Positions 1 to 26,200 of a stretch of DNA of 64,000 nucleotides are shown here, piece after piece. This DNA is from Silurus meridionalis (lineage: Eukaryota; Chordata; Actinopteri; Siluriformes; Siluridae). The DNA is taken from positions 9,938,792 to 10,002,791 of the forward strand of contig NC_060909.1 in assembly GCF_014805685.1 (NCBI RefSeq). The letters are read 5' to 3'. The notes beneath the pieces were generated by a model. The model was not told the DNA's origin. It made no database searches and was given only the letters and a program-made list of their open reading frames with translations. The translations under genes and the position numbers were made by a program. Positions within the stretch are counted from its first letter, which is position 1. Each line of letters starts with the position of its first letter.

Positions 1-13286
<13,286 letters not shown>

Positions 13287-13385
13287 GGCTGCATCGCAGA
13301 GCCCGCTCAAACGGTCCGAATGTGAGGAGTCAGCGAGTGCACGGACATGGGTGAGGCACTCGCATGATCACCCGCACATTCAGAG
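13287..13385 (-). other. cyld: cyld 5' untranslated part of the first coding exon
   Basis: A strong acceptor (a long pyrimidine run, then TCGTCACCAG) ends at 13386, 99 bases upstream of the start codon. This implies at least one upstream non-coding exon, as in mammalian CYLD. Confidence 0.65.
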
Positions 13386-13907
13386 CTGGTGACGAAAAAA
13401 AAAACAGTAATGTTTAATATATACAGGTATTAAAAGCAGGAAGCTTGCACTGCCAAACAGGACAAGCGATGACTTGACAATCAGATGACTGATTAGCAAA
13501 AACAACAAAAGAACACATCAGTGTAAAGTGCAATACTGAAAGCAAGTTTACACCACATGCTTTGGTTTCCCTGCCGTCAGGTTTCTGCTCTGCATGAGTG
13601 AAAGTGACACTCCGAACAGCATGAATTAAATATGGGCTGAAGCACTCACTGGAAACAGGTTTTACCGAGGCTCACGCCTAACGCTGAGCAATAATCCCAG
13701 CAGCAGCCTGCGAGGTCTGGCTGGTTGACATGTGGTGGACCTGGAGGACTAAAAATGTGCCTTATGATATAATACGACTGAAGTATGTCTTTAACCATGC
13801 AAAATATTACTCATATTAGAGGCATATCAGCATATTGCAGCCTTCTGCCTGTAACTACTGCCAAGAGCTGAATTTACGTAATGGTGAGCAAATACAGTTT
13901 GTGTTCG

Positions 13908-13908
<1 letters not shown>

Positions 13909-13983
<75 letters not shown>

Positions 13984-14155
13984 TTACTCACACACACACA
14001 CATTTACTCACACACACACACATTTACTCACACACACATTTACTCACACACACACACATTTACTCACACACACTCACACACACACTCACACACACTCACA
14101 CACACTCACACACACTCACACACACTCACACACACTCACACACACTCACACACAC
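13909..14155. repeat. (CA)n microsatellite and CA-derived minisatellite
   Basis: About 37 CA units are followed by repeats of a CA run interrupted by CATTTACTCA, then by an octamer-like CACACACT series. Confidence 0.95.
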
Positions 14156-15205
14156 CGAGTCAAACATGCTGAGTGTGGATGCTTGGGTTTCCCCTCTTGC
14201 TGCAGGCTGTGTCACGGAAGCTGAAGGGGAATTTACACACAGACATATACACACACACTTTCCACTCCCTGCTTAACAATATCAAAAAATTCTCGTCTCA
14301 TTGTTTGAGTACATTTCTGAACAAACGAGCAAGACTAGATTCTACAATCTTGCGGTAAGATAACGCAAAGACGGACAAAGAAGCGAAGACGTAATCACAT
14401 GCAAAAGATGCAATGTTCATGCTATTCTTTTTTTTTTTCTTTTCAAAAATGCTCATAATGCTCGAACACAGTCAAATAATACATTGAAAACAGCTGTATT
14501 CTACCCCCCCAATCCCCCCCTCTCGTTTGGGGTTTGGGGTTTGGGCGCTCCTATATAAAGACACAGCACGGACAATACTATGAAAATTGCAATTGAATAC
14601 ATCAAACGCACTTTGACAAAAAGAAACAGAGCTCAAAAGCAGTCGATTCGGTTTTCCGAATGTATATAATGATCAAGTTTTTACACTTCAGATTGGTTTT
14701 AGCAGCAAACCACCATATTGAACTATTGTTAATACCGCATATACTACAGCCATCTCTGACCTTCATTATATGATCGTTCTGTCCCGGTTAGTGGGGTGTA
14801 ATGGCAGCGTGTGTGATCTAAAACGTAAATCGAAATGCATTTCAGTCCGTTGGTCTTCACACTTGCTGTCTTAGGCTTCATGATTCGATTCTGTATGTTG
14901 GCATATTTGTTTCTGAAACAGGAAGCACGTGAAGCACTCCAATGATTTGCACAAGAACCAATAACAATGTTCCTGTCAAATTAAAAAAATTAATAAATAA
15001 AATAAAAACAGTGCCAGTACTGAAAATCCCAAGTATGAAGAAGTATAATATGAGCCTATAAATGATTTCTAAATGGTTTCTTCAACCACAGCCTCCCACT
15101 CTAACTATGAGAATATCATGGATGAAGACATCACGATATCTTTGATTGAAAGCAGCACTAATAATGACGTAGAGTTGGAGGTCATCATCAGGTGATATAT
15201 ATATA

Positions 15206-15325
15206 TATAATTTTTTCTTGTGACTGCTCCCGTTATGGGTCGCCACAGCAGATCGTCCATCTCAGCATTCTTCTACTGACATACCCCGAGTTCCTCCTCT
15301 GCACGTGACCGAACATCTCAAATGT
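15206..15325 (-). mobile_element. Short LINE tail fragment
   Basis: On the minus strand it carries pieces of the same RT tail as 4276-4562, plus a GGGTCGCCACAGCAGATCG-like segment (plus strand) that corresponds to the GATCCGCTGTGGCGACC end at 30930. Confidence 0.6.
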
Positions 15326-15766
15326 GCACAATTACCATTTGAAATATGCTGGAAACAAGGGAATGAGAAGTATGCAGAAAGCACAGAAATGTATGTAACA
15401 AGCTGCTACTGAAGAGCAAGACTCACCCCCAGAGCTAGAACTTGCAATTCATTGAATGAAGACAAAAACTAATCATTTTTAAGATTATAAATTAAAGACC
15501 AAAATTGTATCAACTATTTGTGGAGATGTCTTTCTATATACAAATAAAGCCTTTTTTGCCATAGACATTAAATGATTTGCGTTGTTGTTAGGAAGCTGGG
15601 CTCAGAGTACAAGTTCAGCCAAAATACAGTCCACCTTGAGAAGAGAGGGTTAAGGACTGTGTTCAAGGCCCCATGATAGTTTGAACCCCCCAAACTTCTA
15701 AATATTAACCTCAACTGTTGATATCCCATTTGTTTCAGAGCTTTTTTTGGTTTTACTGTATACACT

Positions 15767-16195
15767 GACCAGACATAACATTATCATCATATAACATTAT
15801 AGCCAGTGAAAGGAATATCTCTGCATCAGGGCACCTGGTAGTGGGTGGGATATGTTAGGCAGCAAGAATATTGTCCTTTAATTTGATGTAGAAGCAGGAA
15901 CAATTGGCATAAGGAGTAGAGCGAGTTTATCAAGGGCCAAAGTGTGATGCTAGATGGTCAGAGCATCTCCAAAACTGCAGCTCTTGTGGGATGTTTCCAG
16001 GAACAACAACAAAAGTTGTCCAGGAAAGGAACAGTGGTAAACCAGCGACAGGGTCGATAGCAGCCAAGGCCACAGATCTGCTACAGATAAGCTTCTGTAG
16101 TTCAAATTGCTGAGGAAGTTAATGCTGTTAATACACAATGGGTCAGAACTGTTTTGGCAGCAAAAAGGGGACGAACACAACATTGTGTGTCTACA
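15767..16195 (+). mobile_element. Tc1-like transposon, 5' transposase remnant
   Basis: It starts CTGACCAGACATAACATTA. Translated pieces resemble the N-terminal helix-turn-helix part of a Tc1-like transposase (a K-G-Q-like FIKGQS...GQSISKTAALVGC order), followed by NRRQG and VAQIAEEVNA. Frameshifts and stops break it; the catalytic half is absent. Confidence 0.65.
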
Positions 16196-16210
16196 GTCTC
16201 TGTAAACCTA

Positions 16211-16450
16211 TTTCACGGAGATGATCAAATGTTCTTCAGGTTTCCTCCAGGATCTCTGGTCTCCTCCCATTTCCCAAAGCATGCCTGTAGGTGGACTGTC
16301 TAGACGAAATCACCCAGAGGTATGTACGTGTTGTGTTGCCTGCAATAAAATGGCCTCTTATTCAGGTCGTATTCCTTCATCATGCCCGGTGTTCCTATAG
16401 ACTCCTGATCCATCTCAACCATAACCAGGATAAAACGCTTACTGAAGATG
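16211..16450 (+). mobile_element. Teleost retroposon tail
   Basis: It reads GGTTTCCTCCAGGATCTCTG, then a CCTCCCATTTCCCAAAGCATG segment, and ends CCAGGATAAAACGCTTACTG with a GAATGAAT-type tail. Shorter relatives occur at 20046-20235, 31352-31475 and, inverted, 36175-36290. It is probably LINE-derived. Confidence 0.55.
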
Positions 16451-17077
16451 AATGAATTAATAAACGAATGAAAGCATATGAAATGCATTCCTCTGATTTA
16501 AAAGGTCATCCCATGTACTGGTAAGAAAAGAAAAAAACCAGAGAGAATTCACAAGAATTCTTTTAAGAACATATTTGCTGTAAAAAAGCATGACAATCCT
16601 GGTGGGTAGATGGGTAGTGGTTCTGAGAGGTACAAAAGAAATGGTGTAGACATCTTCTCTATTCTATTATAAGACTCTTTGGAGAATATCTGATGCATTT
16701 GGATATCTAGCTGAATGTCAGAGACCATACCAGGACACGTGTGCTTAAAAAGAAACCTATAAGTCCACTATAACAATCCTGGTGTCTGAGAGTCATGTGT
16801 AGAAATGACACCACATCTGTGCTGCATCTCTCCACTGACTCAATCACCTGTGTCATTCGCTAAACATCTGTCTGGTAGGCTAGTTGGTTGCTTAGCATGA
16901 CATGTTTACAAAAGCTGGTACATTTTGTATTGGAATAACAGAAGAATGGCATGATGATGGATAAAAGCTGCGCTGTACAGACTTGCAGGAATATCTATAA
17001 GTCTATGCAGGTAAAAACATTAGCAAGCTATAGCTGGAAACTACTTCTCTTCTTTTTCAAATGACATAAATAAATAC

Positions 17078-17300
17078 CTTCTTGAAGCTCCGTCTTGAAT
17101 CAAAACCTCTTCGAAAAATCCACCGCTGCCTTTCAAATGTCTCTGCCCCTGATGTTTACATATAATACCTGAATGGTTCGGCTAGCCAGCGAGCTAGCTG
17201 CGGTTGCTCACCAGTCTAACCGCTAGCACTGTGCTGGTCTCTGGTTGCTAAGTTGCTAAGAGAGCTTGCTAGGTAGTGAATTAGCGAACAAGAACTAGCG
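17078..17300 (-). other. cyld: Possible untranslated first exon of cyld
   Basis: A donor CAAGAAG|GTATTT at 17078/17077 lies just downstream (in transcription) of the CCAAT/CRE block, and pairs logically with the acceptor at 13386. The upstream border is not defined by the sequence; no start codon in this segment was needed. Confidence 0.35.
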
Positions 17301-17379
17301 TTAAAGTTGTTGGGTTTTTTTCTTAACTAACCAGCTTTTTAACTGAGAAGAAAATCAACTACGCCAAAATAAAATATAA

Positions 17380-17579
17380 TGACGTCATGGCGGCGAATTA
17401 TTTAAAAATATAAATAAATTATAGCGTGTATTCTTTTAATCTAACTTGTTCGGTCATATATATCCGCCTCTGATTGGACAAAAAGCGCTATACTCTGTTT
17501 TGATTGGCTGTTTGCGGTGAAGTCCCACCTCTTGGGGTTTTCCGCTAGGTTTGTTCGTAGCGCTCCGGCAGCCTATTGG
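17380..17579 (-). promoter_or_regulatory. Promoter-like block: CRE, YY1-like motif and three CCAAT boxes
   Basis: A palindromic CRE (TGACGTCA, 17380-17387) overlaps an ATGGCGGCG YY1-like motif. Three CCAAT boxes point to the minus strand (ATTGG on plus at 17473, 17503 and 17575). Spacing and orientation suit a TATA-less promoter firing toward cyld. The nod2 stop is only about 1.6 kb upstream. Confidence 0.55.
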
Positions 17580-17599
17580 CTGAATCCAAAATAAATGAC

Positions 17600-19170
17600 A
17601 ACTTGCTATATAAGTGCACTACAAAGTGTATATATAGTAATGACTCTAATGCACTGCATATTGTGCACTATATGTTTAAAAGGGAGTGAATTAGATTCAG
17701 CCAATACGGCAGTATAGAGTATGCAGTAAATACATACTGTATTGTAGAATGTAATTTTAGATGAATTTGGGCAATAAAAATCAATTAGATAAAATATTTA
17801 CTTACATTTAATTACAACAAATACTATTGGTTGATTGATAGTGTCCCTTTTTTAGGCTTAGCCTACAAAATAAGATGATTTTCATTTATTTAAATGAATT
17901 AAAGTATTACCTAAAGAGACTACCAGCATTTATGAAATTGAATGAAAGAAACTGACACTATACAACCAAAAGGGGAAGAAAATGAACAGACAAAAAGTAC
18001 CAAAGAATCCATAAAGGTTAAAAATAAACAGTGCATGGTAAATAGTGTATCCGCATATAGATTTTAAAGGTTTGGTTACTTGTGATAACACAACTTACTA
18101 TAAATATTTATTCATAATTTGAAAAATTGAATGTAATAAACTTTAGCACTCTCATGGTCTTTATGCTGTTTGAATTCTATTTATTATTTAAAAAAAGACA
18201 ATATGTATTGCTCCAGTCTAAGGCAGTTCAGAAGAATAAAATACACAGAAAAACAACATAACCAGTAACAGTAAACAAAAATATAAAAATTGCTTAAATA
18301 TAAATTGGCACAAAAGAACATGGTAACAAAAAAAATACAATAAATGAATTCTGCAAAGTAAATAAAAGTTTGTGCTTTTGTCTTTACTTTGTGTAAAACA
18401 CTCAGTGGAGCGAACTGTAGACTGCACAGGATCATGTGTTGAAAAATAACCTGAAGTTGTTATCTGGTGATTCCATGATTGAGATGGCATTTTTTAAGAT
18501 TTTACATACAAAAAATAAAAACAAGCCTAAAATAACATTTTAATTACAGATAGTCTTCTTCATATAGCAATTTATGTACACACTTCAGATAAATAACACA
18601 ATATATAAAACGTATCAAATATATATCTACTGCAGACTATTCAATCTCTTAAAGCTTGTTCTACACGTTACACCCTTTTAAACAAAATTGCATTATTTCT
18701 GCATTGTGTGAATCCATGTAACATTTCACAGTTTGAAAAATCCCTATTTCCTGACTAATCCACTGTATATTTTGTATACAATGTGTTTCAGCATACCACA
18801 ACATTTTACCTGCCATTTTACCCTGTTACCTGATCACTTTTACGATTAGAAAAAGGTATATTCCACAAGTAACCTCTTCAACAGGAAGTTGCATCACTGG
18901 AATTTTCTGAAGGTCATGACAAAAGGAAAAATCATTTTTGGTCAATTTTCTTTCATTGTTCTTTTTTTTCAGTGTTTTACTAATAATACTTCTACTACTA
19001 ATAATAACATTATTATGAATAATAATATTTAAGATATTCTCTTTTAAATTGGTGAATTATTTTTAAAGGTTTTATTACAATTCAAAGTTGAATCGTTAAG
19101 AAAAGAGTTCATCTGCACAAATCATAAAATCTGAAGAATCTGTCTGACGACTGACATCATTCTTTCCTCC
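17600..19170 (-). other. nod2 3' flank / 3' untranslated region
   Basis: It is AT-rich with no coding frame. AATAAA-type signals in nod2 orientation (TTTATT on plus) occur near 19068, 18180 and 18106; which one is used cannot be told. Confidence 0.5.
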
Positions 19171-19243
19171 TCAGAGGATGAGTCTGCTTTCTTGTCTACT
19201 AAAGTCTTTCACATCCTCTTCACTCAGGTTGTTTCCTCTCAAC
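19171..19243 (-). CDS. nod2: nod2 last exon
   Basis: Reads LRGNNLSEEDVKDFSRQESR then LIL and TGA (19173-19171). Human ends [20 protein letters not shown] then LLL. The human Cys1033 position is Arg here. Confidence 0.95.
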
Positions 19244-20141
19244 CTGCAACAACACACTTCTCAGTTACCTCTACTACATCTGTTGTAGTTCTTTAATGTC
19301 AGAAATCTTCATACAAAGACATGAAATGGGACATACTAAACAAAACCAGATTCATTTTTTGGTATAATCCTTTACATTGTAAACAATAGACTTTGTTCTC
19401 AAGACTTTGTGCATTAATTATGTAGGCATAAGTATTAAATCAGCTCTCACCACACTTCCTTGATAGTCGAGTTCAATTTCAAAGCCTCAATTAGACACTT
19501 TACACCATCCCTGCTAATGTGATTTTGGCTCAGCCTGCAAATTAGAAGTAGTAAAATAAAAGAAAGACACAGAAAGAAGAATCTAGTACATCATACAGTT
19601 TAGTACAAGTAAAAAAAAATGTTGTGTGTTAAATCTCACCACAGATCCACAAGTGTTGTGCTGCTCTTAACAAGCTCCGCTAAGGCACATGCTCCTGCGC
19701 TGCCTACATTGTTACCTGCCAGGCTATGATTATATTACCAGGAAAAACAAATACAGTCACGTTACATTATTTATAACAGTATTCATCCATGCTAACAATT
19801 TTAGTTTGTCTAAAATATAGGATCCCAAAAGCCAAAGTACTGCTTCTTTGTCTTCTCAATTCTACTTTTTTGACCATGAATCCAATCAGGAAATATGTGA
19901 AAAAAAGTCCTTCCTACAATTAAATAGAAAAAAGTCAGGAAATGTGATAAGTCCTGTATATTATTGCAAACACCAAATGAATTGTATTAAATAAATGGGA
20001 ACGTAAGCAGGAGGGTGGTTTCCTGTTTCAGCTTGAGCTGTTTGTTGTTTTACAGGTTTCCTTTGGCTTATCCGGCTTCATTCCCCCTCAAAAAACAGGC
20101 CAGTAGATGAATTAGCTTCTCTAAATTGCCATTGTATATAA

Positions 20142-20208
<67 letters not shown>

Positions 20209-23200
20209 GTATGGTTCCAAGAGTGGCATCCCATTCATTGTATATTCTTTCTATTAAATAATTTACATTTACGGTATTTGGCTGACGCTCTTACAATTAT
20301 CTAATTTATACAACTAAGCAGTTGAGGGTTAAATGGGGGGCTGCTCAAGGACCCAGCAGTGGCAGATTAGTGGTCTTGGGATTTGAACAAATGACCTTCT
20401 GATCATAAGTCCAACATCTTATCCACTGAGCTACCACTTCCATCACATGATGTATATTACTTAATTTTGTTTTACATTGAAATAAACGTTGCTCGTACCT
20501 TAACCATATCAATGAGGTGCTGTTCTTTAGAGCATCGGCTATAGCCTCAGCACCTTTGTCTCCAATCTTATTTCCCCACAACCTGAAAGAAAAACAAAAC
20601 ATTTCTAACAAATATTGGCAATAAAATACCTGCAAGCAACACTGTGGATTTTGAAATATATGTTTCTTAAATAAATGTAAAATATATTATATATTTAGTG
20701 TTTATATTGTTAACTGGTGACATTTCAATACTGTTTCATTTTTTGTTCAATTTCAGAAAATAATATATAACACCTTTCATTGTGTTTATCGTTGTGGGAA
20801 AATTAGGTGGTTTCTGGTATTAAGATTTGACAAAAATATTACCAGGATACAGCAAAGCATTTTTTATATCATTTTTTATACATCAACTTATTGTTTACAT
20901 CTGACTATATAAATAAGTGACACTGGAGACTCAACAGATCTGGTCCATTATTCTGATTAATTGAGTGTGATACATATTTCCTGTAACCTTCACTCCTCTT
21001 GTCAGTCTGTTCACCACATCAACTTTCACTTCCTTATTAAAAACGGTTTATACAGTAATTTACGCACCATCATAAGTGGACAAGGCAAATTATGAAATCT
21101 GAAGGCTTGTTGAATAAAACCAAAAAGACGGTGATTTAATTAAAAGCCTTTACCAAGAATGCACAAATTGATGTGAGCTAAATAGACAGTTAGCCGACAA
21201 GCTTTTCATGAGTGTGGCTTCTTTGCGATCTAATTCGCCCAGCAGAGCAAAAATAAACAGAACATTTAGCCATATTGCATCCGAACTGTCAGATACACAA
21301 TATAAATTTCTGGTTTGTACTGTACAACTGTTGTAAAAAAAAAAAAAAGTGACATCACAATTGTGGGGTTACACTGATTATCCGCAAATAAATGAATGAT
21401 ATTTACCCAAGATACTTCAGAGAGGTGTTGGACCTCAGCCCTTCCGCCAGCTGCTCGGCCCCCTGGGATGTGATGCTATTGTTTCCAAGTCTGTAAAGCG
21501 TAAGATATAACAAACAGGATTACATAAACATTTCAAATATTAAACAGATTTAACTGATAATTGTTTCATCATCTAGAGAGTTTATTTAGTATACATTTTG
21601 ATATGAGTATTAATTATCTCTAAAAGATTTCCTATTGTGTTTATTTATTTACATAACTTTGCGCATATTTGCTGTCATCATTTAAGCAAAGCACCTGTTA
21701 TTTAGCATTAAGCTGTCAAGCTTCAAGTTCAAATTAAGTTGTCTATCCACTGTGATGACTAAATTTTTACTATATTTGTGCCATTCACAATTTTGAAAGA
21801 ATCCTTAATATGGAAATCAATGGAAGGTCATTGAGCAGTTCAGTGTAATGCTCAGTGTCGTTTGTTTTCCCTTATCATACTATCTGCTTTATTTAGATGT
21901 TAGTATCACAACCAAGAAAATAATTAATATAGTCTTATAGTTTAGTTTTATCATCATTCAGCTTACAGAACTTGTTTAATGGCTTAAGCTAGCTATCTTA
22001 CGTTATTAACGGGAGTCATTGGCATGTTTGCCATCCAAATTCATACCGTATTTTCCGGACTATAAGCCGCTACTTCTTTCCTATGCTTTGAACCCCGCAG
22101 CTTAAACAACGAAGTGGCTAATTTATGGATTTTTCCTGGGTTTTTCCCAGTTTCACAAACTTCAAGCCAAAAAACTGAGCCCCATAACATTAGACCAATG
22201 AAACTGCTGAACGGGTTCAGGTGAACCAATGAAACTCTTTATATTAAATCAGATGCGCTCCCACTGAATCGGGCCGCATCATAAATATGGATGAGGTTCC
22301 TCTGACCTTTGACCTCCTGCTCACTCGGACTGTCAACAGGAAATGCGAATCATTCGTCACGCTGAAAACAACCGGGCATGAAAAAACGCACTTCACCTGT
22401 GTTCTGAGCTGCACGGCATCGGGAGAAAAGCTTCCACCAATGGTGATTTTTAAACGCACGACGATGCCAAAAGAAAAACTTTCGAGAGAAATAGTTGTGA
22501 AAGGAAGGAGGAAGACAGTGAACAATGACTTTCTTTGTAGGCTACTGTTTAGATACAAGCCTTGTAACAGACACTGTCTTTCATTAAAGCCTGTGTAAAG
22601 TTCATTAGTTCATTCAAAAGTTCATTAAAGCTTATTTATGTTCAAAATAAAAATCTTTGTCAAATTCAGTGGGTGCGGCTTGTATTTGCGCTTAATAGTC
22701 CGGAAATTACAGTACTTTACATATTTTTCATACAATACTTAAAATCTTGTGATTATTAGGCAAACCTCTCTATATGATTACAATGGAAATGTATTTACAT
22801 AAAAGCAGCATGTGTAAATCTATGGTAATACCTTAATGCAAGGAAGTTCTTCTTTGTCTTAAGCAGCATGGCGAAATACTTTGTGCAGTCATCTGTTAGC
22901 TTATTGTTGAACAGCCTGTGTAAATAAACGTTTACTTTAAAAGAAAAAAAGCAGAACTTCTTACACCTTGTGTAAGACATTAAGAATTGAAATTAGAATG
23001 TATTTGATTTATTTATTTATTAACTCACGCTATTTTGGCGAAGCATTCGCAGTGCACTCCCTTCTCAACCAGTTTGCGTATTCCTTCATCAGATATGTTA
23101 TTGTTTCTCAAGCTGTCAAGTTTAAAAGAAATAAAAGATGAAAATCTGTTAGTTTGAATGAATTCTATAAACATTAATACTATGCACAATAAAAAAAAAA

Positions 23201-26200
23201 TTCCTCAATGTAGTGGTTCTCGGTTAAATCTTTCCTAGAATGAAACCCTCAGAATGTGTGAATAATTATACTTAAGTCGCAATGTTAATTTGCTTATGTT
23301 GAAGAAAGCTAGAATAACCTGTACATGAACATTCAAATAAACATTTATGGACCCCCTTTTTCTTGTTAAAATTGAAGTTAATGGTTTTAAAACTTATTTT
23401 TCACTCTTAGAAGAAATCTTTAAATTTGGAGCCCCAAAAAAGGCTATTTAGTGTGTCACTTTGGGGTAAACCTGCCAGTTCTCTTTCTTTCAGAAGCTAA
23501 TAATATTAAAATAAGTAATGATTTTCCCCAAATGTGTACCACAGGAAGTAGCATAAATAGATAATCGACAAAATACAGTATGTATGGTACAATAATAATT
23601 CAACATTTAAATGAATTTAATTAAATTCATTTAAAGGTTTGCCAAAGAATGTATATTCTTACTAGAGGGAGTGACAGACATGAAGACATGGCAGGAGTTG
23701 TTCCAATCCCACATCTCCCACTGAGTTGAAGTCCAGCTGTAATCCAATAGGATTCTGCAGGTACCTGAGCACATAAGCCAAAGCGGTGCATTCCACTGGC
23801 CCAATATTACAGTAAATTAGCTTCAGGTGCTCTACTTCTAGTTTGGCTACTGCATCCTTAGCAATCTCGCTTTCTTGCATTTCATAGATGCACTTAATTA
23901 GCCAAACAAAACTTGGCATGGCGTGCATGCTCTTCTTTTCACCCTTCACTGGCGGCGGGATTGATTTAAAATGCCTATGTAAACCTTTCGACAAACACTT
24001 CATGACTTGTTTGGATTTTTTCTCGAGCAAGACAGAAGGACATATTTGTAGAAGACTGTGATAGCGCTGGGACAGAAGTCCTGCAACAAACGCTGATGTG
24101 ATCTTCAGGTTTGGGGCCTCAGCTTCACTGCAGTATTTAACTACAGGCCTCACGCAATGTAGAAGACAATTGTGATTAAAAACAGCTGGCTGCTTGCACT
24201 GGAAGAGATTTAGGATAACAGAGCAATTGTCATTGTTGTTGAGAACAATATGGAGAGCAGCAAAGAAGCACTGCATGGTTATATGCAGGAATTCAAAATG
24301 TTTGCAGTCAGAGTAGTCTGAGAGGTCCTTACAGTGTATTAGGAATCCCAGATCAATGTCCTGCTCTGTGATGCTACATTTCTGTAAGAGTGACTCTGTG
24401 AATATGTAACAGGAAGTCTCTAAACCCTCCAGGGCCAACTCTCCCAGTCGTTTTATTGTCTCTAGATGTTCCTGTAGCCATCCCATTCCCAAAGTTCTTT
24501 GTTGTTGGGGCCTCCGTTTCTGAAAGAAATGCTTTAGAACCATAAGGTACACATCAGTAACCGTCTGAGGGCTACCTTCCCCGAACCCGAGCAACTCTTT
24601 GTAACACTTTGATATAATCCAGCAGAAAACAGGAATATGGCAGAGCCCAAGCAGAACTGTGTTAGCCTTGAGGGACTCTAAAACCCGATTAGCTACACTG
24701 GCATCTTTGTGGTGTTTTCTCACAAAGTTATCAATTCCCTCAGGAGAGAAACCCTTGGCCAGAACTTCCTTGCGGAGATACTGCTTCAGAGATTGATCCA
24801 CTGCTTGGGGCCTGCTGGTTACCACCTTCTTCACCCCTTTCATTAAGGTACCCTGAAGTAGATTGAAAAGCAGAGTATGTACAGGTGCTTGCTGTGTGGG
24901 GCAGCAATGGCGCTCTTCATCTGAGAAGGTGTGCCTAAATTCATCAAGGCCATCAAAGGTAAAAAGAACTAGGTGAGGGTGGTCAAGAATAAACTGGAAG
25001 ATTTCATCTTGACCTTTGTCTGGCCAGCAGCAATGTAGGAACAGGAGCTCTTTTAAGGAAAGCATTCTCTGCTCAGCATTTAGTTTACGGCAAGTAAAAG
25101 GGAACAGCATCAGAATATCTGTCAGCATGGTACCTTGAGCCCACAGCAGGTGCAGCCTCTGCAGCAAGGTACTCTTACCATTACCTGCTTCACCAGAAAC
25201 AAGTATTGTGTCTGCTTCCTCATTAAGAGTCCCAAGCAAACCAACCACATCTTGTAGCCCCAGAGCTGTGACCTCTCTGTCACTTTGCACCACTTCTAGG
25301 AGGACATCGGTATAGATATCATCTAGGGAAAATCTGCTATTTCCACCATAAGTGCTGAGATAGTACGACTGGGCCTTAACAGAACTGCAAAGCTTCTTCT
25401 GGTAAAGAAGGCATTCTGGGGAAGGGAATGATGAGGAAACACAAATTAACAAGAATGTTACTAATGCATTGCTTTCGATTACAATGATCCAAAGGTCTTG
25501 CTTTCTACTACAGTATATACCCTGCTAGCACAATGTGAACTTAGAAAAAAAAAAAGGAATGACCAAATGAAAAGTAAAAAGTTCATGACAGTATTGATCA
25601 AACACTTAACAATAACTTAAATTCTCCTTGCTCACATCTATTGTTATGCAGATAAAAGTAAACAAAAAATTCAATTGATATGAAAAATGTTTCAAACCAC
25701 CCTAAGACTAACGAAACTAAGTACACAGGGCCCACAAAATAAAACTGGCATTGCTGAAAATGTCCTTAACTTATGCACCACAGTGCTCACAAGACAAGAC
25801 TTTGGCTGAGGGATACTGATCTTCAGAAGTTGATTCACTCTAAGTAACTTTAACATCATAAGAAGTTAAATGATAAGTCTACTGAAGTCAATTGTAGTAG
25901 ATCCTGTTTGACAGTCAAACAGGGAGGACAAGCATAAACATAACAAGTGAAAACTGCATACATACCAGTCGAGAGATGTTTTTCTTCTTTTACACGTTGT
26001 GGCTTACTGTCTATGTGCTCTAGACACTGCAGTAAAGCATGCGCGGCACCCTCCCCTCTGAACCTCACTTGGTCTAACAACTTCCTAACCTAACCAGAAA
26101 CATAAGCACAATGTAACTGAATTTGTCACAGCAGAATACAATGGATTGTTCCAATCTGAGTATATATTGCTTACCTTTTGTGAACATGTGTACACCGGTA

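Larger units (their letters stand above)
13386..17077 (-). other. cyld: Inferred cyld 5' intron
   Basis: It holds the (CA)n/minisatellite block at 13909-14155, a LINE tail fragment (15206-15325), a Tc1-like transposase fragment (15767-16195) and a retroposon tail (16211-16450). At 14160-15200 and 16460-17070 nothing recognisable was seen. The intron is inferred from the acceptor at 13386 and the donor at 17077. Confidence 0.5.

Noticed and set aside
14505..14546. C-run followed by TTTGGGG repeats as a G-quadruplex or ciliate-type telomere
   Set aside because: Only three G-runs per strand are present and there is no tandem array.
22287..22598. 103-codon frame inside a nod2 intron as a host exon
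   Set aside because: It encodes a Tigger/pogo transposase slice between inverted ends and lies antisense to nod2.
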